A DNA stretch of 7,355 nucleotides from Verrucomicrobiota bacterium (GCA_903970455.1 CAJCIW010000046.1:1-7355), one strand, 5' to 3'; counted from the stretch's first letter, positions 1 to 5,721 are shown. Notes: generated by a model not told the origin, from the letters alone. Numbers and translations: made by a program.

Positions 1-59
1 TCTCATCGAAAAGTTCCTTGAATTTCATTATAAATATTTCAGCTCACTTATTTATCAAT

Positions 60-131
60 AGCGGGTGATGAGGCTCGAACTCACGACCCTCACGTTGGCA
101 ACGTGATGCTCTACCACTGAGCTACACCCGC
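60..131 (-). tRNA. tRNA-Gly (anticodon GCC), copy 1
   Basis: The reverse complement folds as a full cloverleaf. A 7-bp acceptor stem pairs GCGGGTG with CACCCGC, the D arm contains GCTC and GAGC, and the anticodon stem TCACG/CGTGA encloses the loop TTGCCAA, giving anticodon GCC (glycine). The T loop is GTTCGAGCC. The discriminator base is U73, encoded at position 60, as usual for bacterial tRNA-Gly. No CCA is encoded after it, so the tail must be added enzymatically. The gene body is identical to copy 2. It is the last tRNA of the array in the direction of transcription; no intrinsic terminator is visible between it and position 1. Confidence 0.97.
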
Positions 132-145
132 AAAAAAATACTAAT

Positions 146-217
146 AGCGGGTGATGAGGCTCGAACTCACGACCCTCACGTTGGCAACGTGATGCTCTAC
201 CACTGAGCTACACCCGC
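146..217 (-). tRNA. tRNA-Gly (anticodon GCC), copy 2
   Basis: This is an exact repeat of the 71-base body of the neighbouring tRNA-Gly gene, with the same anticodon loop TTGCCAA, U73 discriminator and no encoded CCA. Only 14 bases separate it from copy 1 and 13 from the third tRNA, so the three are almost certainly processed from one precursor. The exact identity implies recent tandem duplication or ongoing gene conversion. Confidence 0.97.
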
Positions 218-230
218 AAAAATACCTAGT

Positions 231-303
231 AGCGGGTGATGAGGTTCGAACTCACGACCCTCACGTTGGGAACGTGATGCTCTGCCAGTTGAGCTACACC
301 CGC
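231..303 (-). tRNA. tRNA-Gly (anticodon CCC)
   Basis: This is the first tRNA of the array in transcription order. The acceptor, D, anticodon and T stems match the other two copies, but the anticodon loop is TTCCCAA, giving anticodon CCC, which reads GGG. Other differences are a one-base-longer D loop (AACTGGC in place of AGTGGT) and CGAAC in place of CGAGC in the T arm. It carries a U73 discriminator and no encoded CCA. The near-identical body suggests that one glycine isoacceptor arose from the other by duplication. Confidence 0.95.
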
Positions 304-316
304 AAAAATGATGTCG

Positions 317-346
317 AGTATAGCCTAGCAGTTTTTTTTGGATCAA
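317..346 (-). promoter_or_regulatory. Sigma70-type promoter for the tRNA-Gly array
   Basis: Read on the minus strand, TTGATC (346-341, four of six matches to TTGACA) is followed by an 18-base spacer holding a run of eight A, then TATACT (322-317, five of six matches to TATAAT). Transcription would start near 310, about seven bases before the first tRNA. The position, directly upstream of an array that needs its own promoter, supports the call. The primary chlamydial sigma factor is sigma66. Confidence 0.65.
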
Positions 347-547
347 GAAATTGATGAAAATGGGAAGAAACGATGCATTAAGATAACCCTAGTTTTGGAA
401 CAGCTTCATAGGGAAAATGTGACCGACCCCCTATCCTGTCTTTTTTGCACGCCCCCCCCTTATTATATCTGCCCACACCTATAAACCCCTTAATGCTAGC
501 GATCCGATCCGAACATAACTCAAATAGGGTGAATGAAATATAAACTA

Positions 548-575
548 TTAACCCACAGCAACTTGTGTATATAAT
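548..575 (+). promoter_or_regulatory. Candidate promoter of the translocator operon
   Basis: TTAACC at 548-553 (four of six matches to the -35 consensus) precedes a perfect TATAAT at 570-575 with a 16-base spacer. Start of transcription would be near 582, giving a leader of about 175 bases before the first gene. Other -10-like hexamers occur closer in (TATATT at 665-670, TATACT at 698-703) but lack a matching -35 at proper spacing. In such AT-rich DNA a chance match is possible. Confidence 0.35.
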
Positions 576-706
576 AATTTTAAAGAATTAGCAAATAAAC
601 GATTAAAGATCAGCAACTAACGAGCATTATGATTATAAATTAAATGTTGGTTTATTTTAAAAATTATATTTAAATTATATGTACAAACAGTTAAAATTAT
701 ACTTGA

Positions 707-734
707 GGGAGTACAAGATCATGCAAATACTCCT
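707..734 (+). promoter_or_regulatory. Leader hairpin covering a Shine-Dalgarno sequence
   Basis: GGGAGTA (707-713) can pair with TACTCCT (728-734), six Watson-Crick pairs plus one G-U, around a 14-base loop. The left arm lies within the purine-rich GAGGGAG (705-711), the best ribosome-binding match in this leader. The loop holds the ATG of a ten-codon ORF. Pairing would hide the ribosome-binding site. No T run follows, so it is not an intrinsic terminator. Confidence 0.35.
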
Positions 735-753
735 GAAAATTTTAATTAGGTAA
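721..753 (+). CDS. Possible 10-residue leader peptide
   Basis: An ORF reading MQILLKILIR then TAA starts nine bases after the strong purine-rich site GAGGGAG (705-711) and stops four bases before the ATG of the next gene, in another frame. The next gene has only a weak AGG at 748-750 as its own ribosome-binding site, inside the last codon of this ORF. That layout fits translational coupling from a leader ORF to the first operon gene. The ORF is far too short to judge by coding statistics, and it could be a chance reading frame. Confidence 0.3.
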   Translation: MQILLKILIR

Positions 754-757
754 TAAT

Positions 758-1537
758 ATGAGCACAATAACACCGCAAATTAAAGACCCAGATTCCGATA
801 ATTTAGACAAGTATATCACCCAATGGGGAGATGCAAACAAGCGATTCCAAGACGACCGTGATAGTTTAACTGCGCTGATCACCCAGATGATGGCTTTGCT
901 TAAGGGAGGAAAGGTGTCTGAAGCTTTCCAAATCGCTGAAATGGGGGTCATGCCAGGCGCCATGTCGCTTCAAGGCGACTCGATGGGGCAGCTGGCTGCC
1001 ACGATGAATGTCGGCTCTGCGCTTCAGAAATTCACAACAGACACGCAAAACGACCTAAACCAGGGTTCCAAGATAGACGGTGAGATCCCCAATGGATCCA
1101 ATCATGAAACCTACGCCGATCAGTTTGTTCAGTTCCTTAAAGATCTTTATGCCAAAGTCAACGTCGACAATCCACCGGACTGGCTCAAAAACATACAAGG
1201 GGGCCTTAAACAATCGATCGAGCAGATTTGCCAAGTTTTTGGCGCGTCGAATCCTACCAACCTGTATCCTGTGACAGTCGCTAACGATGTGAAAACATGG
1301 ATCAACAACCCTTCTACCGTTGACGGAAACGGAAAAACAGGGCAACAAAACATACAGAACCTGCAATCGGGCTTTACGCAATGGAACAACACCGAGTCCG
1401 CTCAATCACAAGGACTTCAAGCTCAAGAGCAATTCGCATCCAATGTTTATAATCAATACATGAGCTCTTGTTCGAACTTCTTCCGTGCAGTGCAACAGTT
1501 GTCCCAAGCTATGATTCAAAACGAAAAATCACAGTAA
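758..1537 (+). CDS. Hydrophilic Gln/Asn-rich protein, first gene of T3SS translocator operon
   Basis: This 259-residue protein is not recognised as a named family. It has no signal peptide and no membrane span. The N-terminus is rich in Ser/Thr/Pro and acidic residues (MSTITPQIKDPDSDN), as in many type III secreted proteins. Residues 16-60 look helical. Residues 78-105 carry QLAATMNVG, resembling the start of the next protein (LSTNMNVG), and the C-terminal 90 residues are rich in Gln, Asn and Ser with a helix-like pattern. The start at 758 has only a weak AGG seven bases upstream, but follows a possible coupled leader ORF. Tandem TAA stops end the gene, and the next starts 23 bases on. Operon position before two translocator genes suggests a secreted or structural T3SS accessory, for example a tip or filament subunit. 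That role is inference; existence of the gene is well supported. Confidence 0.88.
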   Translation: MSTITPQIKDPDSDNLDKYITQWGDANKRFQDDRDSLTALITQMMALLKGGKVSEAFQIAEMGVMPGAMSLQGDSMGQLAATMNVGSALQKFTTDTQNDLNQGSKIDGEIPNGSNHETYADQFVQFLKDLYAKVNVDNPPDWLKNIQGGLKQSIEQICQVFGASNPTNLYPVTVANDVKTWINNPSTVDGNGKTGQQNIQNLQSGFTQWNNTESAQSQGLQAQEQFASNVYNQYMSSCSNFFRAVQQLSQAMIQNEKSQ

Positions 1538-1549
1538 TAAAAAATAAAG

Positions 1550-1554
1550 AGGAG
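1550..1554 (+). promoter_or_regulatory. Ribosome-binding site fixing the start at 1561
   Basis: AGGAG, inside AGAGGAGA, lies six bases before the ATG at 1561. An earlier in-frame ATG at 1468 would overlap the preceding gene by 70 bases and has no comparable site, so 1561 is the better start. Confidence 0.85.
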
Positions 1555-1560
1555 AAAAGT

Positions 1561-1977
1561 ATGAATAATTTATTAGCCGTCATGGAAGCTGTCTCTAATT
1601 CCGTAGCTGCCGGATCTAATCAGCAACTCGCAGATGGCCTGAGCACTAATATGAATGTCGGTATTGAACAGGGAATTTACAACTATTGGCAAGCAGAAGT
1701 GACCTACGACTCGACACAGGTTTCAGACTGGGCAGGAAGGCTTGCCGGGGATCCCGGTGACGCAAAAAATCAAGGGGGTTTAAACCAAGCACAAGCGAAA
1801 TTCCAAAACGATGAGACCAGTATGCAGACCTACACGCAGCAGGCTGACTCTGCTACCCAAGCGACTCAGAACCAGGCCGGACAAGACGCCTCCACTATGC
1901 AGCAAAAAGTACAGCTGGAAGCCGCCGTTAACCAAACACTACAAACCTTGACTTCCATATTGGGACAACACTATTAA
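1561..1977 (+). CDS. Small hydrophilic Gln-rich protein upstream of copB (CT577-position gene)
   Basis: The protein has 138 residues, no signal peptide and no membrane span. Residues 1-50 (containing AVMEAVSNSVAAG and LSTNMNVG) look helical. Residues 66-138 are very rich in Gln, Ala, Thr and Ser with almost no aromatic residues, a composition expected for an extended helix or coiled coil. A strong AGGAG fixes the start. The gene ends 13 bases before the large translocator gene and is surely co-transcribed with it. In Chlamydia trachomatis the uncharacterised CT577 holds the same place directly before copB (CT578), so this may be its counterpart; that rests on gene order, not on a sequence comparison. 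Its tail resembles that of the preceding protein in composition and spacing of Gln and Asn. Possible roles include a secreted subunit or a helper of the translocators. Confidence 0.85.
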   Translation: MNNLLAVMEAVSNSVAAGSNQQLADGLSTNMNVGIEQGIYNYWQAEVTYDSTQVSDWAGRLAGDPGDAKNQGGLNQAQAKFQNDETSMQTYTQQADSATQATQNQAGQDASTMQQKVQLEAAVNQTLQTLTSILGQHY

Positions 1978-1990
1978 TCAGGAGTTTCGG

Positions 1991-3403
1991 ATGACAAATT
2001 TAAGTAACGCTCAAAATCAATTCCCCGATTTTATTTATACACCAGCATTCCTTTCTCTACCCTCGAATCAAAAAGAAAAGGAACGCGCGGCGTTTGCCCA
2101 ATTGGCAAGTACCCTCCAAGCCGTTTTAAAAACACTGCCTGAAGAAACCGCTTCAACAGCACAACCGACCAGCATTCCTTCTGACTACGAAATGCAGGAG
2201 TCGATTGGCCAGCTCATGGCGCTTCTCACAGATTTACAAGGATTGATCGCCAAACTCGGCACGCAGAATAATCAAGCGAATGCGACGGTCGGCCAGGCAC
2301 TAGTTACAGAGATGCAAGCCCAGGTCAAAAAGGCGAGTGATCAGCTGCAAAACAAACTTAAAGACCAAAGCCAGCAAGACTTCTGGTCGACATTCACGAA
2401 AGTCGTCGAAGGGATTGTCGGTGCCATCGTCACAGGCATCGCACTTCTTTGCGGACAGCCGGAACTTGCGATCATTACGCTCGCCTTTACTGTGCTTGCC
2501 CTCTCAGGAGGCATGGATAAGATGACTAAAGGGCTCTCCGATGTGTTAAGCAAAGCTTTAGTGGATATAGGCGTTCCAAAAGAAGAAGCGGATGCCATCG
2601 CAAAAGTCTTGGCAGACGTCATCATCATTGTCGCCTCGATCGTCGTCACTGTCGCCACATGCGGAGCGGGCGGAGCGATTGCCGGTCAGGTATTAGCTGA
2701 GACAGCGGCAGAAGAAGGTACGGAGATGGCAGAAATCGCCGGCTCACAAGCGGGAGAAGCAGCAGCCGAGGCCGCACCCGAAGCTGTCGAGGCATCAGAT
2801 TCTTTTGCCCAAAAAGTGGGGAATTTCTTCGAGAATGTTGCAAATAAGATCAAAACGAACAATCCATTCAACAAAATCCCCAAGAATTGGAACCTGGGAA
2901 TCGTTGCAGGAGCGCAAGCGGCCGGTTCGACAAACTTCGGCCAAGACTTCATGGCCTCTGTCCTGGTCCACATGAAGGACAAGAATACAAAACAGATCCT
3001 AGAAACGACCTTGGGAATCCTGATCAGTTTGCTCACAGCGCTTGCAGGAGCAGGAGCAGGAATTTCTGTGGCATCAGGCCCCAGCTTCTATTCGTTTAGC
3101 AATATAACCAAGCCTATGGTGGTGCTCACCGGGTTGCAAGTTGCCGCAGGAACTGCGCAGGTCTCCGGAGAAGTCGGACTCGGGGTGACCTACGGGGAAT
3201 TGGCTAGCAATATCGACGGGCAAGGGGAAACCCAGTCCCTATTGACCATGCTTCAAGCTCTGGTTCGAATGAACAGCGGGCAGGCCGATGCTGATACTAA
3301 AGCGCTCGGTTCCAAGATGAAAGCCTGGGGCTCGGAAATAGCCGCCTTAAGCCATAACTTAAATGCCGCAGAAGCTGCGGTCGCTCGCGAATTGCAAGCA
3401 TAA
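1991..3403 (+). CDS. copB: T3SS large translocator, CopB/SctE (YopB/SipB-like)
   Basis: This 470-residue protein would insert into the host membrane and, with the smaller translocator, form the pore that passes effectors. Residues 1-130 are polar and helical with no signal peptide, as expected for a type III substrate. A hydrophobic hairpin follows: residues 138-155 and 157-174, with a GQPE turn. Then comes GGMDKMTKGLSDVL at 173-186, and another hydrophobic segment at 203-232 (VIIIVASIVVTVATCG). Residues 236-268 form an Ala/Glu-rich linker, and a third hydrophobic stretch lies at 340-363. The C-terminus is an Ala-rich helix. This order of hydrophobic segments is typical of the YopB/IpaB/SipB family, and the length is close to Chlamydia CopB. 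AGGAG lies six bases before the ATG. The partner gene starts 26 bases downstream. The family call is strong; choosing CopB over another chlamydial paralogue such as CopB2 relies on gene order. Confidence 0.8.
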   Translation: MTNLSNAQNQFPDFIYTPAFLSLPSNQKEKERAAFAQLASTLQAVLKTLPEETASTAQPTSIPSDYEMQESIGQLMALLTDLQGLIAKLGTQNNQANATVGQALVTEMQAQVKKASDQLQNKLKDQSQQDFWSTFTKVVEGIVGAIVTGIALLCGQPELAIITLAFTVLALSGGMDKMTKGLSDVLSKALVDIGVPKEEADAIAKVLADVIIIVASIVVTVATCGAGGAIAGQVLAETAAEEGTEMAEIAGSQAGEAAAEAAPEAVEASDSFAQKVGNFFENVANKIKTNNPFNKIPKNWNLGIVAGAQAAGSTNFGQDFMASVLVHMKDKNTKQILETTLGILISLLTALAGAGAGISVASGPSFYSFSNITKPMVVLTGLQVAAGTAQVSGEVGLGVTYGELASNIDGQGETQSLLTMLQALVRMNSGQADADTKALGSKMKAWGSEIAALSHNLNAAEAAVARELQA

Positions 3404-3429
3404 AAAAACTAAAAAAAGGAGTTTAATCG

Positions 3430-4347
3430 ATGACAACTACCAACAATGCTATTTCTACCCCACCTGCTGCAACCTCTTCTCAAGGGTTCAGCTCGATGAA
3501 TCAGCTCGACAGCGGCCCTGCCGCACTTCTCTACACTTTGGCAAACAAACTGATTCAAGTTTATAACCAGCTTCAAGAAAGCTACAATGAGATGACCAAG
3601 GCGGAAGTTTCCGTCCAACAAAGCACCATCGCCGCTTCTGCTCAAGAACAACGGAGCACAGCATCGGCCGAAGCAGCTGGCTACTGGTGCCAGATGGGAG
3701 CTACTCTTGCAAGCGCTGCCGTCACTGCAGTATCAGCATTCATGGAAGGGAAAAACAATGTCGAGAACAATGTGAAATTAGCTGCACAAGATGCACAATT
3801 GGGCAAATTGAACGCCCTCGAGAAAATCGAGCCAAAGGCACCAAACATCATTGTCGAAGAAGAAGAGACTGCGGCTCTGCCTACCTCCCCTGCTCAAACT
3901 AGAGCGCTTGCGATGAAAAATGGAAAATTCGAGTTCGCTGATGATGCAACTCTGACTGCGGATCAAATCGCTGCAAAAAACCAGGAAGCAATCGACGCGA
4001 TGAAACCGAAGCAATACGAAAGATACAGAAACAACCTGCAATCTAAAATTGAAGCTCAAGAAAGAGCCAAAAATACAACAACCCTTAACTTGAACCGTAA
4101 TCAGACCGATTACCAGCAAAAAACTCAAATCGCTAATAACATTTTTAATACTGCTGCTCAAGGGGGACAGGCGCTCAGCAAAAACCTGTCTGGAGAACAT
4201 CAAGCGGGTCAGCAAGTCGCAAGCGGCGTGACCTCCATGGCGAGCAGCACAGCAGATAATACGCGGGGAGAGATCAACAAGTATGACAAAGCCGGCGATT
4301 TATATGCCTCTGCGAGACAAGGTGCACAGGCGTACGCGAATACCTAA
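3430..4347 (+). CDS. copD: T3SS small translocator, CopD/SctB (YopD-like)
   Basis: The protein has 305 residues and a single clear hydrophobic segment at 87-104 (CQMGATLASAAVTAVSAF) set in an otherwise polar, Gln/Asn/Ala-rich helical chain, the layout of the YopD/SctB class. The N-terminus (MTTTNNAISTPPAATSS) is Ser/Thr/Pro-rich, typical of type III export signals. An acidic patch EEEE lies at 143-146. Residues 180-240 are strongly charged and helical. AGGAG sits eight bases before the ATG, and the gene follows the large translocator directly, the usual order. It ends the operon; a strong terminator begins 30 bases later. As I recall, Chlamydia CopD is considerably longer (about 440 residues), so this copy would be shorter and nearer in length to Yersinia YopD. 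The assignment is by architecture and position; sequence similarity was not tested. Confidence 0.68.
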   Translation: MTTTNNAISTPPAATSSQGFSSMNQLDSGPAALLYTLANKLIQVYNQLQESYNEMTKAEVSVQQSTIAASAQEQRSTASAEAAGYWCQMGATLASAAVTAVSAFMEGKNNVENNVKLAAQDAQLGKLNALEKIEPKAPNIIVEEEETAALPTSPAQTRALAMKNGKFEFADDATLTADQIAAKNQEAIDAMKPKQYERYRNNLQSKIEAQERAKNTTTLNLNRNQTDYQQKTQIANNIFNTAAQGGQALSKNLSGEHQAGQQVASGVTSMASSTADNTRGEINKYDKAGDLYASARQGAQAYANT

Positions 4348-4352
4348 TCTCT

Positions 4353-4368
4353 CTTTCCAATAGGAAAG
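4353..4368. repeat. Small inverted repeat before the terminator
   Basis: CTTTCC and GGAAAG pair across a four-base loop AATA, six base pairs. It lies just past the copD stop codon. It may help protect the 3' end of the mRNA, but it is short and has no T run. Confidence 0.35.
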
Positions 4369-4377
4369 CGCTTACTG

Positions 4378-4407
4378 GCCGTTGCCGTTCTGGCAACGGC
4401 TTTTTTT
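4378..4407 (+). terminator. Rho-independent terminator of the translocator operon
   Basis: GCCGTTGCC (4378-4386) and GGCAACGGC (4392-4400) form a perfect 9-bp stem with loop GTTCT, followed by seven T (4401-4407). It ends the plus-strand operon 60 bases after the copD stop. On the minus strand no T run follows the stem, so it works in one direction; its T run overlaps the stop codon of the convergent gene. Confidence 0.93.
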
Positions 4408-4849
4408 AGAAACGCATCCACTTCGATTTTTTGGGGCCTTTCTTTTTTTCGGCTTTTGGTTTTATCGATTCCGGAGATGGCTTTTCTTCCACCTGAAGAA
4501 GCTTCACCAGATCTTCTCCCGCTTTAGCAAGCTGGATTCTAGACTCTTGCATCTTCCTCCATTGCTCGGGAGTAAAATTTGCAGGGTTTTCTGAATCGGC
4601 GATCAACTTTTCTTCACTTAATCCCGACCGTTGGCTCATGATTTTTGTGTGTTCCTGCATCTGCTCATACAACTCCTTCATCATACGGAGAGCGGCTTTT
4701 TTGTCCTCTTCATCGCCTTTAATTAGGACTTCTTTTAAATGCTCAATAAATTCAAGAGACTTTTGAAAAATTTCCTCAACTGTCGTCCCTTTCCCTTCTG
4801 CAGCCTGGGTATACATAAAAATCAGTCGAGAAAATTCTTCCTGGAGCAT
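4406..4849 (-). CDS. Conserved helical protein with Lys-rich tail, paralogue B of a tandem pair
   Basis: This 147-residue protein is not recognised as a named family. It is a clear paralogue of the gene just upstream on the same strand: by hand alignment about 55 of the first 120 residues match. The shared core includes RSGLSE near 74-79 and ANFTPEQW near 90-97, followed by QES and AGEDL. Predicted structure is almost all helix, with no signal peptide or membrane span. The last 25 residues are Lys-rich and end KKSKWMRF, against KKSNWMKS in the sister protein. The start lies four bases after the TGA of the sister gene with only a weak ribosome-binding site, suggesting translational coupling. 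The stop overlaps the T run of the convergent operon's terminator. Its place between two T3SS modules suggests a T3SS-linked role, but that is inference. Confidence 0.85.
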   Translation of the reverse strand: MLQEEFSRLIFMYTQAAEGKGTTVEEIFQKSLEFIEHLKEVLIKGDEEDKKAALRMMKELYEQMQEHTKIMSQRSGLSEEKLIADSENPANFTPEQWRKMQESRIQLAKAGEDLVKLLQVEEKPSPESIKPKAEKKKGPKKSKWMRF

Positions 4850-4853
4850 AAAT

Positions 4854-5303
4854 TCACGATTTCATCCAATTCGATTTTTTTCCTTTTTTCTCTTTGGGCT
4901 GCTTGCCACCCGCTTCTTTTTCTTCCGGTTGGTCTCTACCCATTTTTCCAAGAGTTTTAGCAAGATCTTCTCCCGCATGAAGAATTTTTTCCTTCGATTC
5001 CTGGATCGCCTTCCATTGCTCGGGAGTGAAATTGGCAGAATTTTCAGCGTAATCGACCAGCTGATCTTCAGAAAGGCCGGAGCGCTTGGTGATTTTTTCC
5101 GTTTCCAGCATCATTTGCTGGTACATTTCGCTCATCATCGCCATCGCTTCTTTTTTTTCTTCGGGCGAGCCTTTTTCTATCTGAGCTTTGAGTTGCTGAA
5201 AGAAAGTCAGGGATTGGCCGAAAACATCGCCGAGATTGATCGATTTCCCCTCCGCCCCTTCCTGGAATAGCTTTAATAGCCTTTCATACTCATCTTTCAA
5301 CAT
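4854..5303 (-). CDS. Conserved helical protein with Lys-rich tail, paralogue A of a tandem pair
   Basis: This 149-residue protein is the promoter-proximal member of the pair and is not recognised as a named family. AGGAG (5312-5308 on the minus strand) lies four bases before the ATG, supporting this start. The protein begins MLKDEYERLLKLFQEGAEGK, matching MLQEEFSRL...AAEGK in its sister. RSGLSEDQLVDYAEN, ANFTPEQW and AGEDLAK are the most conserved stretches. Two Met-rich helices (AMAMMSEMYQQMM, near 53-65) could form a binding face. The tail is Lys/Glu-rich and ends KKSNWMKS. No export signal or membrane span is seen. A MITE-like palindrome begins 28 bases upstream, so the promoter lies in it or beyond it. 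Small acidic helical proteins near T3SS genes are sometimes chaperones, but the TPR or CesT patterns are not visible here. Confidence 0.87.
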   Translation of the reverse strand: MLKDEYERLLKLFQEGAEGKSINLGDVFGQSLTFFQQLKAQIEKGSPEEKKEAMAMMSEMYQQMMLETEKITKRSGLSEDQLVDYAENSANFTPEQWKAIQESKEKILHAGEDLAKTLGKMGRDQPEEKEAGGKQPKEKKGKKSNWMKS

Positions 5304-5330
5304 AAGACTCCTGCAAGCTTTGCCGCCTAA

Positions 5331-5495
5331 GAGGGTATTGTAAAACTCATTCCCCTCTAGAAAAGGATCTTTTCGGCATCTTCAAAAAGTCCGGCCTCGC
5401 GCATATCACCGTCCCGATATTTGGCTCGGCCGGACTTTTCAAATCTCCTCGAAAATCTCTCTTTTCTAGAGGGAAAGCAATTTTACAACACCCTC
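5331..5495. mobile_element. MITE-like element with long terminal inverted repeats
   Basis: The 165-base stretch is an imperfect palindrome. The left arm (5331-5396) and the inverted right arm (5428-5495) share GAGGGTRTTGTAAAA at the outside, CCCTCTAGAAAAG further in, and AAAAGTCCGGCC next to the central loop; about 30 of the outer 35 aligned bases match. The trinucleotide TAA flanks it on both sides (5328-5330 and 5496-5498), as a target duplication would. It encodes no protein. A 3-bp TNA duplication and GAG-type ends recall some IS5-family groups, but the parent element is unknown. A transcript would fold into a very long hairpin; without a T run it is not an ordinary intrinsic terminator. 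Confidence 0.65.
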
Positions 5496-5497
5496 TA

Positions 5498-5544
5498 AGA
5501 GACTGACCAAAAAGGGACGAAGCCTGGGTTTGTGGTCAGTCTCT
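5498..5544. repeat. Second inverted repeat, 47 bases, abutting the MITE-like element
   Basis: AGAGACTGACC (5498-5508) is a perfect inverted copy of GGTCAGTCTCT (5534-5544). The match extends to 16 bases per arm with one mismatch, around a 15-base centre. No T run follows on either strand, so a terminator is unlikely. It may be a second, smaller mobile-element remnant, a protein-binding palindrome, or an mRNA structure upstream of the chaperone-cdsD operon. Confidence 0.6.
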
Positions 5545-5662
5545 AAAAGGTGATTATAACCCTTTTGAATTTCATTTTATATCATTTAATTACCGGCAAC
5601 TCGGATTTAAAATAATAAATGCCCGTAAGGAATTTACGATCATAGATTTACTAGATGATTTT

Positions 5663-5691
5663 TTGAGTTGCTTTAAACACTTCGAAAGATT
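5663..5691 (+). promoter_or_regulatory. Weak candidate promoter for the chaperone-cdsD operon
   Basis: TTGAGT (5663-5668, four of six matches) and AAGATT (5686-5691, three of six) are separated by 17 bases. Initiation would be near 5698, which suits a start codon at 5722 and would exclude the GTG at 5698. The rest of 5545-5662 is AT-rich, with a small CGTAA/TTACG inverted repeat at 5624-5638. The match is poor and may be accidental. Confidence 0.22.
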
Positions 5692-5721
5692 AAACCTGTG
5701 GTGGAATGGGTAAATCTACAA

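Larger units (their letters stand above)
347..757. other. AT-rich intergenic region upstream of the translocator operon
   Basis: No credible protein gene lies here. The stretch separates the tRNA array, transcribed leftwards, from the four-gene operon, transcribed rightwards, so it must hold the operon promoter. It contains a run of eight C at 452-459, a perfect TATAAT at 570-575, long A/T runs at 640-700, and a hairpin plus mini-ORF close to the first gene. The left part (347-540) is of mixed composition and shows no recognisable structure. Confidence 0.8.

Noticed and set aside
533..574. 13-codon ORF (ATG at 533) after an AGGG
   Set aside because: It ends inside the best promoter element, so it would lie upstream of the likely transcript start; short ORFs are expected by chance.
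1468..1977. Longer version of the second operon gene starting at 1468
   Set aside because: It would overlap the preceding gene by 70 bases in another frame and lacks a ribosome-binding site; ATG at 1561 has AGGAG at ideal spacing.
2341..3036. Minus-strand and alternate-frame open frames within copB
   Set aside because: The plus-strand frame encodes a coherent translocator with family-typical hydrophobic segments, so the others are shadows.
4854..5303. Identification of the minus-strand pair as T3SS stalk or needle-length proteins (CdsL, CdsO, CdsP types)
   Set aside because: Size, Lys-rich tail and the ANFTPEQW motif do not match what I know of those families, and gene order gives no support.
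5331..5495. CRISPR-like or ordinary terminator reading of the palindromic region
   Set aside because: There is only one inverted pair and no regularly spaced direct repeats, and no T run follows the stem on either strand.
5698..5721. GTG start at 5698 for the chaperone gene
   Set aside because: It adds eight residues ahead of the typical first helix of class I chaperones and has no good ribosome-binding site; ATG at 5722 is more likely, though the earlier start is not excluded.
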